This document shows positions 6,683-14,703 of a DNA stretch of 19,960 nucleotides, piece after piece. Every line of letters begins with the position of its first letter. Within the stretch, counting starts at the first letter, position 1. This DNA comes from Ga0074130 sp035565355 (lineage in GTDB: Bacteria > Pseudomonadota > Gammaproteobacteria > Burkholderiales > Rhodocyclaceae): NCBI GenBank assembly GCA_035565355.1, contig DATMSM010000067.1:1-19960 (forward strand), written 5' to 3'. Both the position numbers and the translations under genes were made by a program. The notes beneath the pieces were generated by a model. The model was given only the letters and a program-made list of their open reading frames with translations, made no database searches and was not told the DNA's origin.

Positions 6683-7681
6683 ATGCAGCGCGTGCTGGTT
6701 CCACTTGCCATCGCTCCGGCGCATCCCCCTATCAACTGTCCGACGCGCGACTTCGCCGGGCAGAGTATGGGTACGCGCTGGAGCGTGCGCTTTGTCGATA
6801 CTTCCGGACGCGCGGGGCATGACTGGCAGAGCGGGATACAGGCCCAACTGGATCGGGTCGTGGCGCAGATGAGCCACTGGCTGGCTGACTCCACGCTGGG
6901 TATTTATAACCGTGCCAGCGCCGGCAGCTGGCACGTCCTGCCGTCGGAGTTCCACACGGTGATGCAGTGCGCCCTCGAAGTTGCGGCGCTGAGCGACGGT
7001 GCCTACGATCCGACGGCCGGTGCGCTCGTCAATCTTTGGGGCTTCGGTCCTGGCGGTGCTTATGCTGCAGCGGATTTCCTGCCGCCTTCGGCAACTGCCG
7101 TCGGCGCCGCCATGGCCGATTGTGGTTGGCAGCGCGTCAGCCTCGACGCCGACCGGCGCATGTTCCAGCCCGGCGGGCTGCAGCTGGATCTCTCCTCGAT
7201 TGCCAAGGGTTATGCGGTCGACCTGGTCGCGGACTATCTGCACGCCAGTGGCGTGGATCATTTCCTGGTCGAGGTCGGCGGTGAATTGCGCGGCGCCGGC
7301 ATGAAAGCCGATGGACAACCCTGGTGGGTGAGCCTGGAAGCCCCGGTCGCCAGCACCGCCCCGACCATCGCTGCCTTGCACGGGCTGTCGATTGCCACGT
7401 CCGGTGACTATCGGCGCTGCTTCGAACATGCCGGACAGCGTTATGCACACACCCTGGATCCGCGTAGCGGCTATCCGCTGGCCACCGGTGTGGCTTCGGT
7501 AACCGTATTGCACCGGGAGTGCATGCAGGCGGATGCCTGGTCCACGGCCATGACCGTCATGGGCGTGGAAGCAGGGCTCGCCCATGCCGAGGCCCATGCG
7601 CTGGCGGTCCACTTCGTGCGCCATGAAGATGGCGAGTATCGCGAATACATGAGCAGCACGTTTGCGGGAATGTTGCAGTAA
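6683..7681 (+). CDS. apbE: ApbE-type FAD:protein FMN transferase
   Basis: A 332-residue enzyme that transfers FMN from FAD to a Ser/Thr of a target protein. Hallmarks are MGTRWSV (29-35), LDLSSIAKGYAVD (168-180), VEVGGELR (196-203), IATSGDYRR (237-245), HTLDPRSGYP (256-265) and the Mg-binding segment ADAWSTA (283-289, Asp284 and Thr288). Most bacterial ApbE proteins are exported lipoproteins, but no signal peptide or lipobox is visible from the ATG at 6683. An in-frame CTG at 6659, overlapping the previous stop and about 11 nt from GAGG (6644-6647), would add eight residues (LSIAGLVV) and a longer hydrophobic N-terminus. The start is thus uncertain. The likely target is the DUF2271 protein of the same operon. 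Confidence 0.93.
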   Translation: MQRVLVPLAIAPAHPPINCPTRDFAGQSMGTRWSVRFVDTSGRAGHDWQSGIQAQLDRVVAQMSHWLADSTLGIYNRASAGSWHVLPSEFHTVMQCALEVAALSDGAYDPTAGALVNLWGFGPGGAYAAADFLPPSATAVGAAMADCGWQRVSLDADRRMFQPGGLQLDLSSIAKGYAVDLVADYLHASGVDHFLVEVGGELRGAGMKADGQPWWVSLEAPVASTAPTIAALHGLSIATSGDYRRCFEHAGQRYAHTLDPRSGYPLATGVASVTVLHRECMQADAWSTAMTVMGVEAGLAHAEAHALAVHFVRHEDGEYREYMSSTFAGMLQ

Positions 7682-9054
7682 TGCTGCCGACGGAATTGTT
7701 GCTGGATCCGGCCTTGCGCCTGGGCAGCGCCGCCGGGCTGACCGCGCTTTATGGCGCGGTGTGCGGCGGCGTACTCTGGCGCGAGGGTAGCAAGCGCAAA
7801 GCCAAGGCCGCGCTGGGTCGGGCAGCGGAAGGTAGTCCGGCGTGGCTGGTGGTGTACGCCAGCCAGACCGGAACGGCCGAGGACATTGCCGTTGCAACCG
7901 GCCGCCAGTTGCATCAGGCCGGATTGGCGGTGCAGGTATTGGCCCTGAATGCGCTGTCGCTTGCGCAGTTGCAGCAGGCCGAGTGCGCGCTCTTTGTTGC
8001 GAGCACCTGCGGTGAGGGCGACGCGCCGGACAATGGCGCCTTGTTTGCCATGCAGCAAATGACGAAGCGTGTCGCGCTGGCGCAACTGCATTTTGCCGTG
8101 CTGGCGCTGGGCGACGACAGTTACGCGCAACACTGCGCCTTTGGGCGTGCGCTCGACCATTGGCTGCGCGAATGCGGTGCCCAGGCATTGCGCCCGTGCA
8201 TAGAGGTGAATCGAGGCGATTCCAATGCCCTGGGCGAGTGGCAGGCCTTGCTGACGCATCAGGCCGGCAGCAGCGATGCGCCGGATTGGCATGCACCGGC
8301 CTTCGAGACGTGGCGACTGGTGGCGCGCGCGTGCCTGAACCCGGGCAGCCAGGGCGAGCCGCTCTATGAGGTTTCGCTGCTGCCGATGGAGGGCGCCTTG
8401 CCCCACTGGGAGTCGGGCGATCTGGCGCAGGTGCGCATGGCGGCTGACGATGATCGTCCGCGCGAGTATTCGATCGCATCGCTGCCGGCAGAAGGCTGCC
8501 TGCGCTTGCTGGTACGCCTGCATCGCGATGCACAGGGCGGGGTCGGCCTGAGTTCTGGCTGGTTTGCTGCGGCGGAGATCGACAGCCAGGTCCAGCTGCG
8601 CGTGCGCCCGCATCGCCTGTTTCGCCTGGGTGAGAATGCGCGCCGCCCCCTGATTCTGATCGGCAATGGCAGCGGCCTGGCCGGGCTGCGCGGCCACATC
8701 AAGGCGCGCGAGCTGGCCGGTCAGCACGATAACTGGCTGATCTATGGCGAACGCAATGAAGCGCATGACGCAATCTGGGCGGCTGAGCTTGAAGCATGGC
8801 GGGAGGCGCAGTGCTTGCGCCGGCTGGATCGTGTTTTTTCGCGAGATGCACAGGCGCAACGCTATGTGCAGGATGTGCTGCGCAATAGCCGCGAGACGCT
8901 GCAGCATTGGGTGGCGCGGGGTGCTGCCATCTATGTGTGCGGCAGTCGCCGTGGCATGGCGGCGGACGTGGACGCCGCCCTAAGTGCAGTGTTGGGCGAG
9001 CAGGGCGTGGCGTCCCTGGCGTTGGCCGGCCGTTATCGGCGCGACGTTTATTGA
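7681..9054 (+). CDS. Membrane-anchored NADPH diflavin reductase (CysJ/CPR-like)
   Basis: A 457-residue protein with an N-terminal membrane anchor (about 12-33). The flavodoxin domain (about 53-195) has FMN loops SQTGTAED (61-68), TCGEGD (109-114) and LGDDSYAQHC (143-152). A ferredoxin-reductase-like module follows: FAD motif REYSIAS (261-267), GVGLSSGW (287-294), NADPH motifs GNGSGLAGLR (328-337), YGERN (355-359) and CGSRRGMAADV (420-430). It ends GRYRRDVY like CysJ. It is much shorter than CysJ, lacking most of the connecting domain, and no sulfite reductase haemoprotein gene is near, so assimilatory sulfite reduction is unlikely. Its ATG overlaps the ApbE stop (TAATG). The likely role is donating NADPH electrons to the PepSY membrane protein. 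Confidence 0.9.
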   Translation: MLPTELLLDPALRLGSAAGLTALYGAVCGGVLWREGSKRKAKAALGRAAEGSPAWLVVYASQTGTAEDIAVATGRQLHQAGLAVQVLALNALSLAQLQQAECALFVASTCGEGDAPDNGALFAMQQMTKRVALAQLHFAVLALGDDSYAQHCAFGRALDHWLRECGAQALRPCIEVNRGDSNALGEWQALLTHQAGSSDAPDWHAPAFETWRLVARACLNPGSQGEPLYEVSLLPMEGALPHWESGDLAQVRMAADDDRPREYSIASLPAEGCLRLLVRLHRDAQGGVGLSSGWFAAAEIDSQVQLRVRPHRLFRLGENARRPLILIGNGSGLAGLRGHIKARELAGQHDNWLIYGERNEAHDAIWAAELEAWREAQCLRRLDRVFSRDAQAQRYVQDVLRNSRETLQHWVARGAAIYVCGSRRGMAADVDAALSAVLGEQGVASLALAGRYRRDVY

Positions 9055-9091
9055 GCCCGGGTCGCATTTCTTGATTTACAGCAAATTTTTG

Positions 9092-9120
9092 TTGCAAACG
9101 TTTATGAGAATGATTATCAT
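9092..9120 (+). promoter_or_regulatory. Promoter and Fur box of the siderophore receptor
   Basis: TTGCAA (9092-9097) and TATCAT (9115-9120) are 17 bp apart. A Fur box at 9100-9118 (GTTTATGAGAATGATTATC) matches the 19-bp consensus at 15 of 19 positions by eye and covers the spacer and most of the -10. This is a textbook iron-repressible arrangement. The 108-nt leader (9121-9228) contains only a short GGCTG/CAGCC hairpin (9124-9143). Confidence 0.85.
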
Positions 9121-9228
9121 CGCGGCTGCTTTTTAGAACAGCCAGCCATCTGCACCTTTCTTGCGCTTCCGGCGCGGGCGTCAGTAGCCAGCCATATCCC
9201 CGTCCCCGGCAATTTAAAGGTCATCTCA

Positions 9229-11508
9229 ATGTCATCGCATATCCGTGCGCGCAAGCACAAGGCGAATCAGCTGGCAACGCTTGTCACCCTCGCATTCCCC
9301 GCCGCCGCGCTGGCTCAACAGCCAGTCACCCTGCCTGAAGTCAAGGTCGAAGCCAAGGCCGAAAGCTACAAGGCGGACCGCCTCTCTTCTTCCAAGCAAA
9401 CCCAGCCCATTCTCGACATTCCCCAGGTGGTGAACGTCGTCAAGAAAGAGCTGCTGCTGGATCAAGGTGCGACGACTTTGATGGAAGCGCTGCGCAATAC
9501 GCCGGGCATCACCCAGCAACTCGGCGAAAACGGTAATACCTCTGCCGGTGATACCTTCCAGATGCGCGGTTTCTCGACGCAGGCCTCGACCTTCGTCGAT
9601 GGCGTGCGCGATCTGGGTGCGGTGACCCGTGACGTGTTCAACCTTGAGCAGGTCGAAGTGGTCAAGGGCCCGTCGGGCGGTGATATCGGCCGTGGTGCGA
9701 GCTCCGGCTACATCAACCTGGTGACCAAGCAGGCCAATCTGGAAAACTCAAGCAGCGGCACGCTGGGTTGGAATACCGGCAATAACACGCGCGCAACGGT
9801 TGACCTGAACCGCAAGGTGGGCGATACCTCGGCTTTCCGTCTGAATGCAATGGCGCAGGGCGGTGGCGTGGATGGCCGCAATGAAGTCGAGAACAAGGGG
9901 TTTGCGATCGCGCCGTCGTTCGCTACCGGCCTGGGTACAGACACCCGTGTGTTCCTGTCCGGTCAGTTTGTGCGTCAGGACAATGTGCCGGACGGCGGCA
10001 TTTCGACCATCGGCATGCCCGGTTTCTTCCCCAATACGAATGGTGCGCAGAACGCCGCACAGCGTGCCTTGACTGCCGGAGCTCGCGTTGATCGTGAGAA
10101 TTTCTACGGCAACTCCTCTGACTACGAGAAGGTCACGGCAGACATGGTCACGGCCAAGGTCGAGCATGACCTTGGCAGCGGCACCACACTGCGCAACACC
10201 ACGCGCTGGGGCCGTACCAATATGGACCGCTTGCTAAGCAGCCCGGGTGGCTTGACGGCAGCAACCATTGCAGATCCGTCTACCTGGACCTCGTCGATAT
10301 CGCGCCAGCGTATCGATCAGACCAATGAAATTATCGCCAACCTGACCAGCCTGACGACTGAGCTGAATTTGGGCGGTATGAAGCACTCGCTGTCCTATGG
10401 TTTTGAGTTCATGCGAGAAACGCAGGACACCCCGACTTTCGCCGCAACCGGCACCTCGGTTCAGAATCTGTACTCACCGAGCATGAGCGCCGTATTGCCG
10501 ACGCCTGCGGCAACTGGCGCCTATACCAACGGTAAAACTACGACGGTTTCGGCATATCTTTTTGACACCGTTGAGTTGTCCAAGAACTGGTTGCTGAACG
10601 GTGGTGTGCGCGTCGACGACTACAAGACGGAAACCAGTGCCGTTACCGCGGTGACTACCAACAACCAGGCGTATTTCCCGGGTCAGGCTGTCGGCAATCT
10701 GGTGCCGACCCAGAAGAGTGACTCCGATACCCTCGTGAGCTGGAAGTTGGGCGCTGTCTACAAGCCGGTCAGCAACGGCAGTATTTATGCGTCGACGGCG
10801 AACTCCTATCTGCCTCCGGGGGGCGCGAATTTCGCTCTATCCGCGACGGGTGGCATCAACACGCCGGGCTTCAAGCCCCAGCAAACCCGCAGTGTGGAAC
10901 TGGGCACCAAATGGGATCTGCTGAACAAGCGCTTGAACCTGTCCGCCGCCGTCTATCGTACGACGGCGAAGAACGAGATCGCGCTTGCCGACCCGCTGGA
11001 TCCGACGTCGTCTACGCCTGGTGGTGATCGCGAGGTCAAGGGTGTGGAGCTCGGTGCTGTTGGACAACTGACCGAAAATTGGCAAGTGTCGGCAGGTGTC
11101 GCGACGATGGATACCGAAATCAAGTCGGGCAGTGTGCGGACCAATACCAATGCCTCAACTACGGCCACGGGCGTTGGCACGCGCTGGTCGCCGGATCTGA
11201 CGGCCACCTTGTGGACTTCCTATAATCTCGGCAAATGGACTTTTGGCGGCGGTGCACGTTATATGTCCGAACAGAAACGTATCGTTGATCCCACGATTGA
11301 TCTGGATACGCAAAATATGCCGTCGATCCCCTCGTATGCAGTGTATGACGCCATGATCAGCTACAAAGTGGATAAGAACGTCACGCTGCGTCTGAATGTG
11401 TACAACTTGACCGACAAGTTCTACATCAATACGTTGAACAATAACGGCAACCGTATGACCCTGGGTCTGCCGCGTTCGGCGACGCTGACGGCGCAGTTCC
11501 AGTTCTGA
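9229..11508 (+). CDS. fiu: TonB-dependent siderophore receptor, Fiu/PiuA type
   Basis: A 759-residue outer-membrane receptor importing ferric siderophores. A signal peptide (1-29, ALA before QQPV) is followed by a TonB-box-like LPEVKVEA segment and the plug domain (about 50-165: PQVVNVV, TLMEALRNTPGI, FQMRGF, QVEVVKGPSG). A 22-strand barrel extends to the C-terminal phenylalanine (AQFQF). Plug wording and the adjacent piuC gene match the catecholate-type Fiu/PiuA group, also implicated in uptake of siderophore-mimicking beta-lactams. The exact ligand is not readable. AAAGG (9216-9220) supports the start. It is transcribed from a Fur-controlled promoter, separate from but adjacent to the reductase operon, whose products may reduce the imported complex. 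Confidence 0.93.
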   Translation: MSSHIRARKHKANQLATLVTLAFPAAALAQQPVTLPEVKVEAKAESYKADRLSSSKQTQPILDIPQVVNVVKKELLLDQGATTLMEALRNTPGITQQLGENGNTSAGDTFQMRGFSTQASTFVDGVRDLGAVTRDVFNLEQVEVVKGPSGGDIGRGASSGYINLVTKQANLENSSSGTLGWNTGNNTRATVDLNRKVGDTSAFRLNAMAQGGGVDGRNEVENKGFAIAPSFATGLGTDTRVFLSGQFVRQDNVPDGGISTIGMPGFFPNTNGAQNAAQRALTAGARVDRENFYGNSSDYEKVTADMVTAKVEHDLGSGTTLRNTTRWGRTNMDRLLSSPGGLTAATIADPSTWTSSISRQRIDQTNEIIANLTSLTTELNLGGMKHSLSYGFEFMRETQDTPTFAATGTSVQNLYSPSMSAVLPTPAATGAYTNGKTTTVSAYLFDTVELSKNWLLNGGVRVDDYKTETSAVTAVTTNNQAYFPGQAVGNLVPTQKSDSDTLVSWKLGAVYKPVSNGSIYASTANSYLPPGGANFALSATGGINTPGFKPQQTRSVELGTKWDLLNKRLNLSAAVYRTTAKNEIALADPLDPTSSTPGGDREVKGVELGAVGQLTENWQVSAGVATMDTEIKSGSVRTNTNASTTATGVGTRWSPDLTATLWTSYNLGKWTFGGGARYMSEQKRIVDPTIDLDTQNMPSIPSYAVYDAMISYKVDKNVTLRLNVYNLTDKFYINTLNNNGNRMTLGLPRSATLTAQFQF

Positions 11509-11530
11509 TCGTAGTTGCGGTAATCTCCTG

Positions 11531-11559
11531 CAGCCCCGCCCTTTCGGGTGGGGCTGTTT
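11531..11559 (+). terminator. Hairpin between receptor and piuC, possible attenuator
   Basis: CAGCCCCGCCC and GGGTGGGGCTG pair over 11 positions (one G-U) with a TTTC loop, followed by only TTTG. It ends a few nucleotides before the piuC ribosome site. The short T-run suggests partial termination or an mRNA-stabilising 3' end, lowering piuC relative to the receptor. Confidence 0.55.
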
Positions 11560-11577
11560 GCATTTAAGGATTTCACT

Positions 11578-12258
11578 ATGATGCTGCACATCCCGCAAGT
11601 TCTGGCGCCGCAAGAGGTCGCCGAGTTTCGCCAGTTGCTGGCGCAGGCCGACTGGGTCGATGGCGCTGCGACGGCGGGGGCGCAGGCAGTGCAGCGCAAG
11701 CGCAATCTGCAGTTGCCGGCCGACTCGGTGATCGGGCAGCAGTTGAGCGCCCGAGTTGCTGCTGCCTTGCAGCGGCATCCTCTGTTCATGTCCGCTGCGC
11801 TTCCGGCTCGGATACTGCCGCCGCGCTTCAATCGTTATGAGGGCGGCGGCACTTACGGTAACCATATCGACAGCGCCTTGCATCTGGACCCCTATCGTCA
11901 GGATCGCGTGCGTACCGACGTGTCCACCACGCTTTTTCTCTCCGAGCCCGATGAGTACGAGGGCGGTGAGCTTATCGTCGAGGACAACTACGGCGCCCAC
12001 GAAGTCAAGCTGCCGGCGGGCGATGCCATTGTCTACCCGGCAACTAGCCTGCACCGCGTCGAGCCTGTGACGCAGGGCGCGCGCATCGCTTCCTTTCTGT
12101 GGACGCAGAGCATGGTGCGCGACGACTGGCAGCGTCACATGCTGTTCGAACTGGACATGACCATTATTAAGTTGCGTCACCAGCTTGGCGACAGCGATGA
12201 GCTGGTCGCCCTGACCGGCCATTACAACAACCTGCTGCGGCAGTGGGCCGAGCTCTGA
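11578..12258 (+). CDS. piuC: PiuC/YbiX-type Fe(II)/2-oxoglutarate dioxygenase
   Basis: A 226-residue cytoplasmic dioxygenase of the PKHD hydroxylase group. The iron ligands are His96 and Asp98 (GNHIDSAL) with His159 (SLHRVEPV), and the 2-oxoglutarate arginine is Arg169 (QGARIASF). The length matches the family. E. coli ybiX likewise sits beside fiu. Members are iron-regulated, but the hydroxylated substrate is not established. The ATG at 11578 is chosen because AAGGA (11566-11570) lies 7 nt upstream; an upstream in-frame start at 11548 lies within the preceding hairpin. An oxidase gene begins 1 nt after its stop, so the two are translationally coupled. Confidence 0.93.
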   Translation: MMLHIPQVLAPQEVAEFRQLLAQADWVDGAATAGAQAVQRKRNLQLPADSVIGQQLSARVAAALQRHPLFMSAALPARILPPRFNRYEGGGTYGNHIDSALHLDPYRQDRVRTDVSTTLFLSEPDEYEGGELIVEDNYGAHEVKLPAGDAIVYPATSLHRVEPVTQGARIASFLWTQSMVRDDWQRHMLFELDMTIIKLRHQLGDSDELVALTGHYNNLLRQWAEL

Positions 12259-12259
12259 C

Positions 12260-13384
12260 ATGGGCCTACCTCCGCTCTGCAGCATTCCGCCGGACCTGGT
12301 TGCCGCGGCCGACTACGAGCGGCATGCGCGCCAGCATCTGGACGACAATGCCTGGACTTATCTGAGCTGTGGCGCAGCCGATGGCGTCACCCTGGCTGCG
12401 AACCAGGCTGCCTTCCAGCGCCGCTACGTGCGTACCCGCGTGCTGGCCGATGTCAGCGGCGGGCATACGCGCCTGAATCTGTTCGGGCGGGAATATCGGC
12501 ACCCCATCTTTCTTGCACCGATTGCCTATCATCACTTGTTTCATGCCGATGGCGAGCGCGCGACGGCCATGGGCGCGGCGGCGCTGGAGGCACCCATGGT
12601 GCTCAGCAGCATGGCCTCCACCGCCATCGACGTTGTGGCGGCGCAGGCTGGCCCTTTGTGGTTCCAGCTCTATATCCAACGTGAGCGCGAGCAGACGCTG
12701 GCCCTGGTCAGACTGGCCGAGGCGGCCGGCTGCCATGCCCTGGTGGTGACGGTGGATGCGCCTGTGGCGGGCATACGCAACCAGGAACAGCGCATCGGCT
12801 TTCATCTGCCGCCCGGCATACGTGCGGTCAACCTGCCCGCCGCTTCGGCAGGCACGACGGAGCTGCAAGCGGGGCAGAGCGTGATCTTCGACGGACTGAT
12901 GCGTGGCGCACCAGGCTGGGCTGATATCGAGTGGTTGGTTTCCCAGACTTCGCTGCCCGTCGTGTTGAAAGGCATCCTCACGGCTGAGGATGCCTTGCAT
13001 GCCATCGATGCCGGCGTGGCGTGCATTGTCGTTTCGAATCATGGTGGTCGCGTGCTCGACACCGTGCCTGCGACGCTGGATGTACTGCCAGCCATCGCCG
13101 CGGCGGTGCAGGGGCGGCTGCCGTTGCTGCTGGACGGCGGTGTGCGGCGCGGCACCGATGTGTTCAAGGCGCTTGCGCTTGGGGCTTCTGCGGTAATGGT
13201 CGGCCGGCCCTATGTGCATGCGCTGGCGACGGCAGGCGCGCTCGGTGTAGCGCACCTGCTGCGCACCCTGCGCGAGGAGCTGGAAATCACCATGGTGCTA
13301 TGCGGCTGCCGGACCCTGGCCGATATCGACCGCAGCCGGGTGCATGAAATTTGTTCGCTTGACGCGCCGGTAGCCGGCACCTAA
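12260..13384 (+). CDS. FMN-dependent alpha-hydroxy-acid oxidase/dehydrogenase
   Basis: A 374-residue TIM-barrel flavoenzyme of the LldD/glycolate oxidase family, oxidising an L-2-hydroxy acid to the 2-oxo acid. Visible active-site features are Tyr34 (WTYLSCGA), LAPIAYHHLFHADGE (85-99), Tyr138 (QLYIQ), VTVDAP (163-168), Lys237 (VLKGIL), catalytic His261 and Arg264 (SNHGGRVLD) and the phosphate-binding DGGVRRGTD and GRPYVH segments. The second active-site variant VLD replaces the common QLD. It starts 1 nt after piuC, so it is probably expressed with the Fur-controlled receptor. The substrate is unknown; lactate, glycolate or a hydroxycarboxylate derived from a siderophore are all possible. The 65-bp gap after it holds a weak GCCGG/CCGGC hairpin. 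Confidence 0.88.
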   Translation: MGLPPLCSIPPDLVAAADYERHARQHLDDNAWTYLSCGAADGVTLAANQAAFQRRYVRTRVLADVSGGHTRLNLFGREYRHPIFLAPIAYHHLFHADGERATAMGAAALEAPMVLSSMASTAIDVVAAQAGPLWFQLYIQREREQTLALVRLAEAAGCHALVVTVDAPVAGIRNQEQRIGFHLPPGIRAVNLPAASAGTTELQAGQSVIFDGLMRGAPGWADIEWLVSQTSLPVVLKGILTAEDALHAIDAGVACIVVSNHGGRVLDTVPATLDVLPAIAAAVQGRLPLLLDGGVRRGTDVFKALALGASAVMVGRPYVHALATAGALGVAHLLRTLREELEITMVLCGCRTLADIDRSRVHEICSLDAPVAGT

Positions 13385-13449
13385 CATCCGCCGCTGCCCT
13401 TGTTCTTGTTCCCTGCGTCCGCCGGTTTTCTGCCGGCTTTGGAGATTTT

Positions 13450-14598
13450 ATGAAGTGCACCGTGATAGGTTCGCGCCATTTCGGCGCCTCGGTTCTGGCC
13501 AATCTGCTTGAGGATGGCCACGAGGTCGTGCGTGTGGTGGCCGCCGCCGCCGATGACAGGTTGGCCATTGCCGCCCGCGAAGCCGGCTTGCCCCTGTCCA
13601 TCCTCGAAAGCCCACGCAAGGTGCCGGGCAGCGACCTGCACGAGGACTGCGACATCATCATCGCCGCCCATACCCATGCCTTCGTCACGCCGGAAGCGCT
13701 GGCGCGCGCGCGCCTCGGGGCCTTCGGTTATCACCCATCGCTGCTGCCGCGCCACCGCGGCATTGCCGCAGTCGAATGGACGCTGCTGGAAGGCGATCCG
13801 ATTGCCGGCGGCTCCATCTATCACCTCGACGCCGGCTGGGACGACGGTGCCATTGCAGCACAGGACTGGTGCTTCGTGGTCAAGGGCGAGAGCGCCCGCG
13901 ACCTGTGGGAGCGCGCCCTCTCGCCCATGGGGCTCAAGCTGATTCGCCAGGTCGTGAACCACGCCGCCGAACACGACGAGATTCCCGCCTATCCGCAGGA
14001 TGCGCGTTTCGCCACCAAGGCGCCCATGATCAAGCGCAAGATCTCGCTGGAGCCGCAAACCAATCCGCTGACGACATCGCTGGTGGTTACCATCGTCGGC
14101 CGTGACCGGCCGGGCCTGGTGCGGCATCTGTCCGATTGCACGCACGGCTTCTCGGTGAACTGGGCCGACAGCCGCATGAATCACTTTGCCGGCCAGTTCG
14201 CCGGCATGGTGCACTTTCAGGTCTCGCCGGAGCATGCCGACGCCTTTGTCGAAGCCCTGCATAAGCTGGAAACCGAAGGCCTGCAGGTCAAGATCGCGCG
14301 CAACGATGCACCACCCATCGCCGCCGGCAAGCGCATGCTCAAGCTGGAGCTGGTCGGGCCGGATCGTCCCGGCATCGTGCGCCTCCTGTCCACCAGTCTG
14401 GCCGAGCGCGGCGTCAGCATCGAGGATCTGCATACCGAGATCGTCAGCAAGACCGAAAGCGAAGCACACGTGTTCAAGGTGCGCGCGCTGCTGGTCGCGC
14501 CGGCTACCCTGGCCGACGATACTCTGCGCGGCGTGCTGGAGGGCCTGGCCAGTGAGTTGATGCTCGACGTGGCCCTGGACGAGCACAATGGCGTTTGA
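13450..14598 (+). CDS. Formyltransferase-like domain fused to two GcvR-like ACT domains
   Basis: A single uninterrupted 382-residue frame. Residues 1 to about 190 resemble the formyl-transferase fold of Fmt/PurN/PurU: the loop GYHPSLLPRHRG (93-104) keeps catalytic His95 and Asp131 (GWDDG), but the usual Asn two residues before His is Gly93. Two ACT domains follow (about 208-287 and 296-377), each with a D-R-P-G motif (IVGRDRPG, LVGPDRPG) as in GcvR. PurU has the opposite order, one ACT before the formyltransferase. A formyl-tetrahydrofolate-related hydrolase or transferase regulated by an amino acid such as glycine is a plausible guess only. GGAG (13441-13444) supports the ATG. No promoter is evident; it follows the iron region but no functional link is apparent. 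Confidence 0.82.
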   Translation: MKCTVIGSRHFGASVLANLLEDGHEVVRVVAAAADDRLAIAAREAGLPLSILESPRKVPGSDLHEDCDIIIAAHTHAFVTPEALARARLGAFGYHPSLLPRHRGIAAVEWTLLEGDPIAGGSIYHLDAGWDDGAIAAQDWCFVVKGESARDLWERALSPMGLKLIRQVVNHAAEHDEIPAYPQDARFATKAPMIKRKISLEPQTNPLTTSLVVTIVGRDRPGLVRHLSDCTHGFSVNWADSRMNHFAGQFAGMVHFQVSPEHADAFVEALHKLETEGLQVKIARNDAPPIAAGKRMLKLELVGPDRPGIVRLLSTSLAERGVSIEDLHTEIVSKTESEAHVFKVRALLVAPATLADDTLRGVLEGLASELMLDVALDEHNGV

Positions 14599-14606
14599 TT
14601 GAATAC

Positions 14607-14645
14607 GGGGCGGGTGCGCCGGTATGCGGCGCGACTTGACGCCCC
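14607..14645 (+). other. GC-rich nested hairpin before ispB
   Basis: GCGCCG (14616-14621) pairs with CGGCGC (14627-14632) around GTATG, and an outer GGGGCG (14607-14612) pairs with CGCCCC (14640-14645). No T-run follows. It may stabilise the 3' end of the preceding mRNA. The -35 of the ispB promoter overlaps its outer arm. Confidence 0.4.
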
Positions 14646-14664
14646 GCCTTGCGCCGCCTAACAT
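14636..14664 (+). promoter_or_regulatory. Sigma70-type promoter of ispB
   Basis: TTGACG (14636-14641) and TAACAT (14659-14664) are separated by 17 bp, placing a transcription start about 30 nt before the ispB GTG. The match is 5/6 for -35 and 4/6 for -10. Confidence 0.6.
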
Positions 14665-14703
14665 TTCGCACTTTCCGCAATTTTCTGCCCTGGGTTCCCC
14701 ACC

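Noticed and set aside
6629..8533. Long open frame of 634 codons on the minus strand
   Set aside because: It runs antisense to the apbE and diflavin reductase genes, which have complete family motifs. The product is low-complexity Arg/Pro/Ala-rich, as expected from GC-rich antisense frames.
7681..9054. Sulfite reductase flavoprotein (cysJ) for sulfur assimilation
   Set aside because: The C-terminus is CysJ-like, but there is a membrane anchor, a much reduced connecting domain, no cysI and an iron-related operon context.
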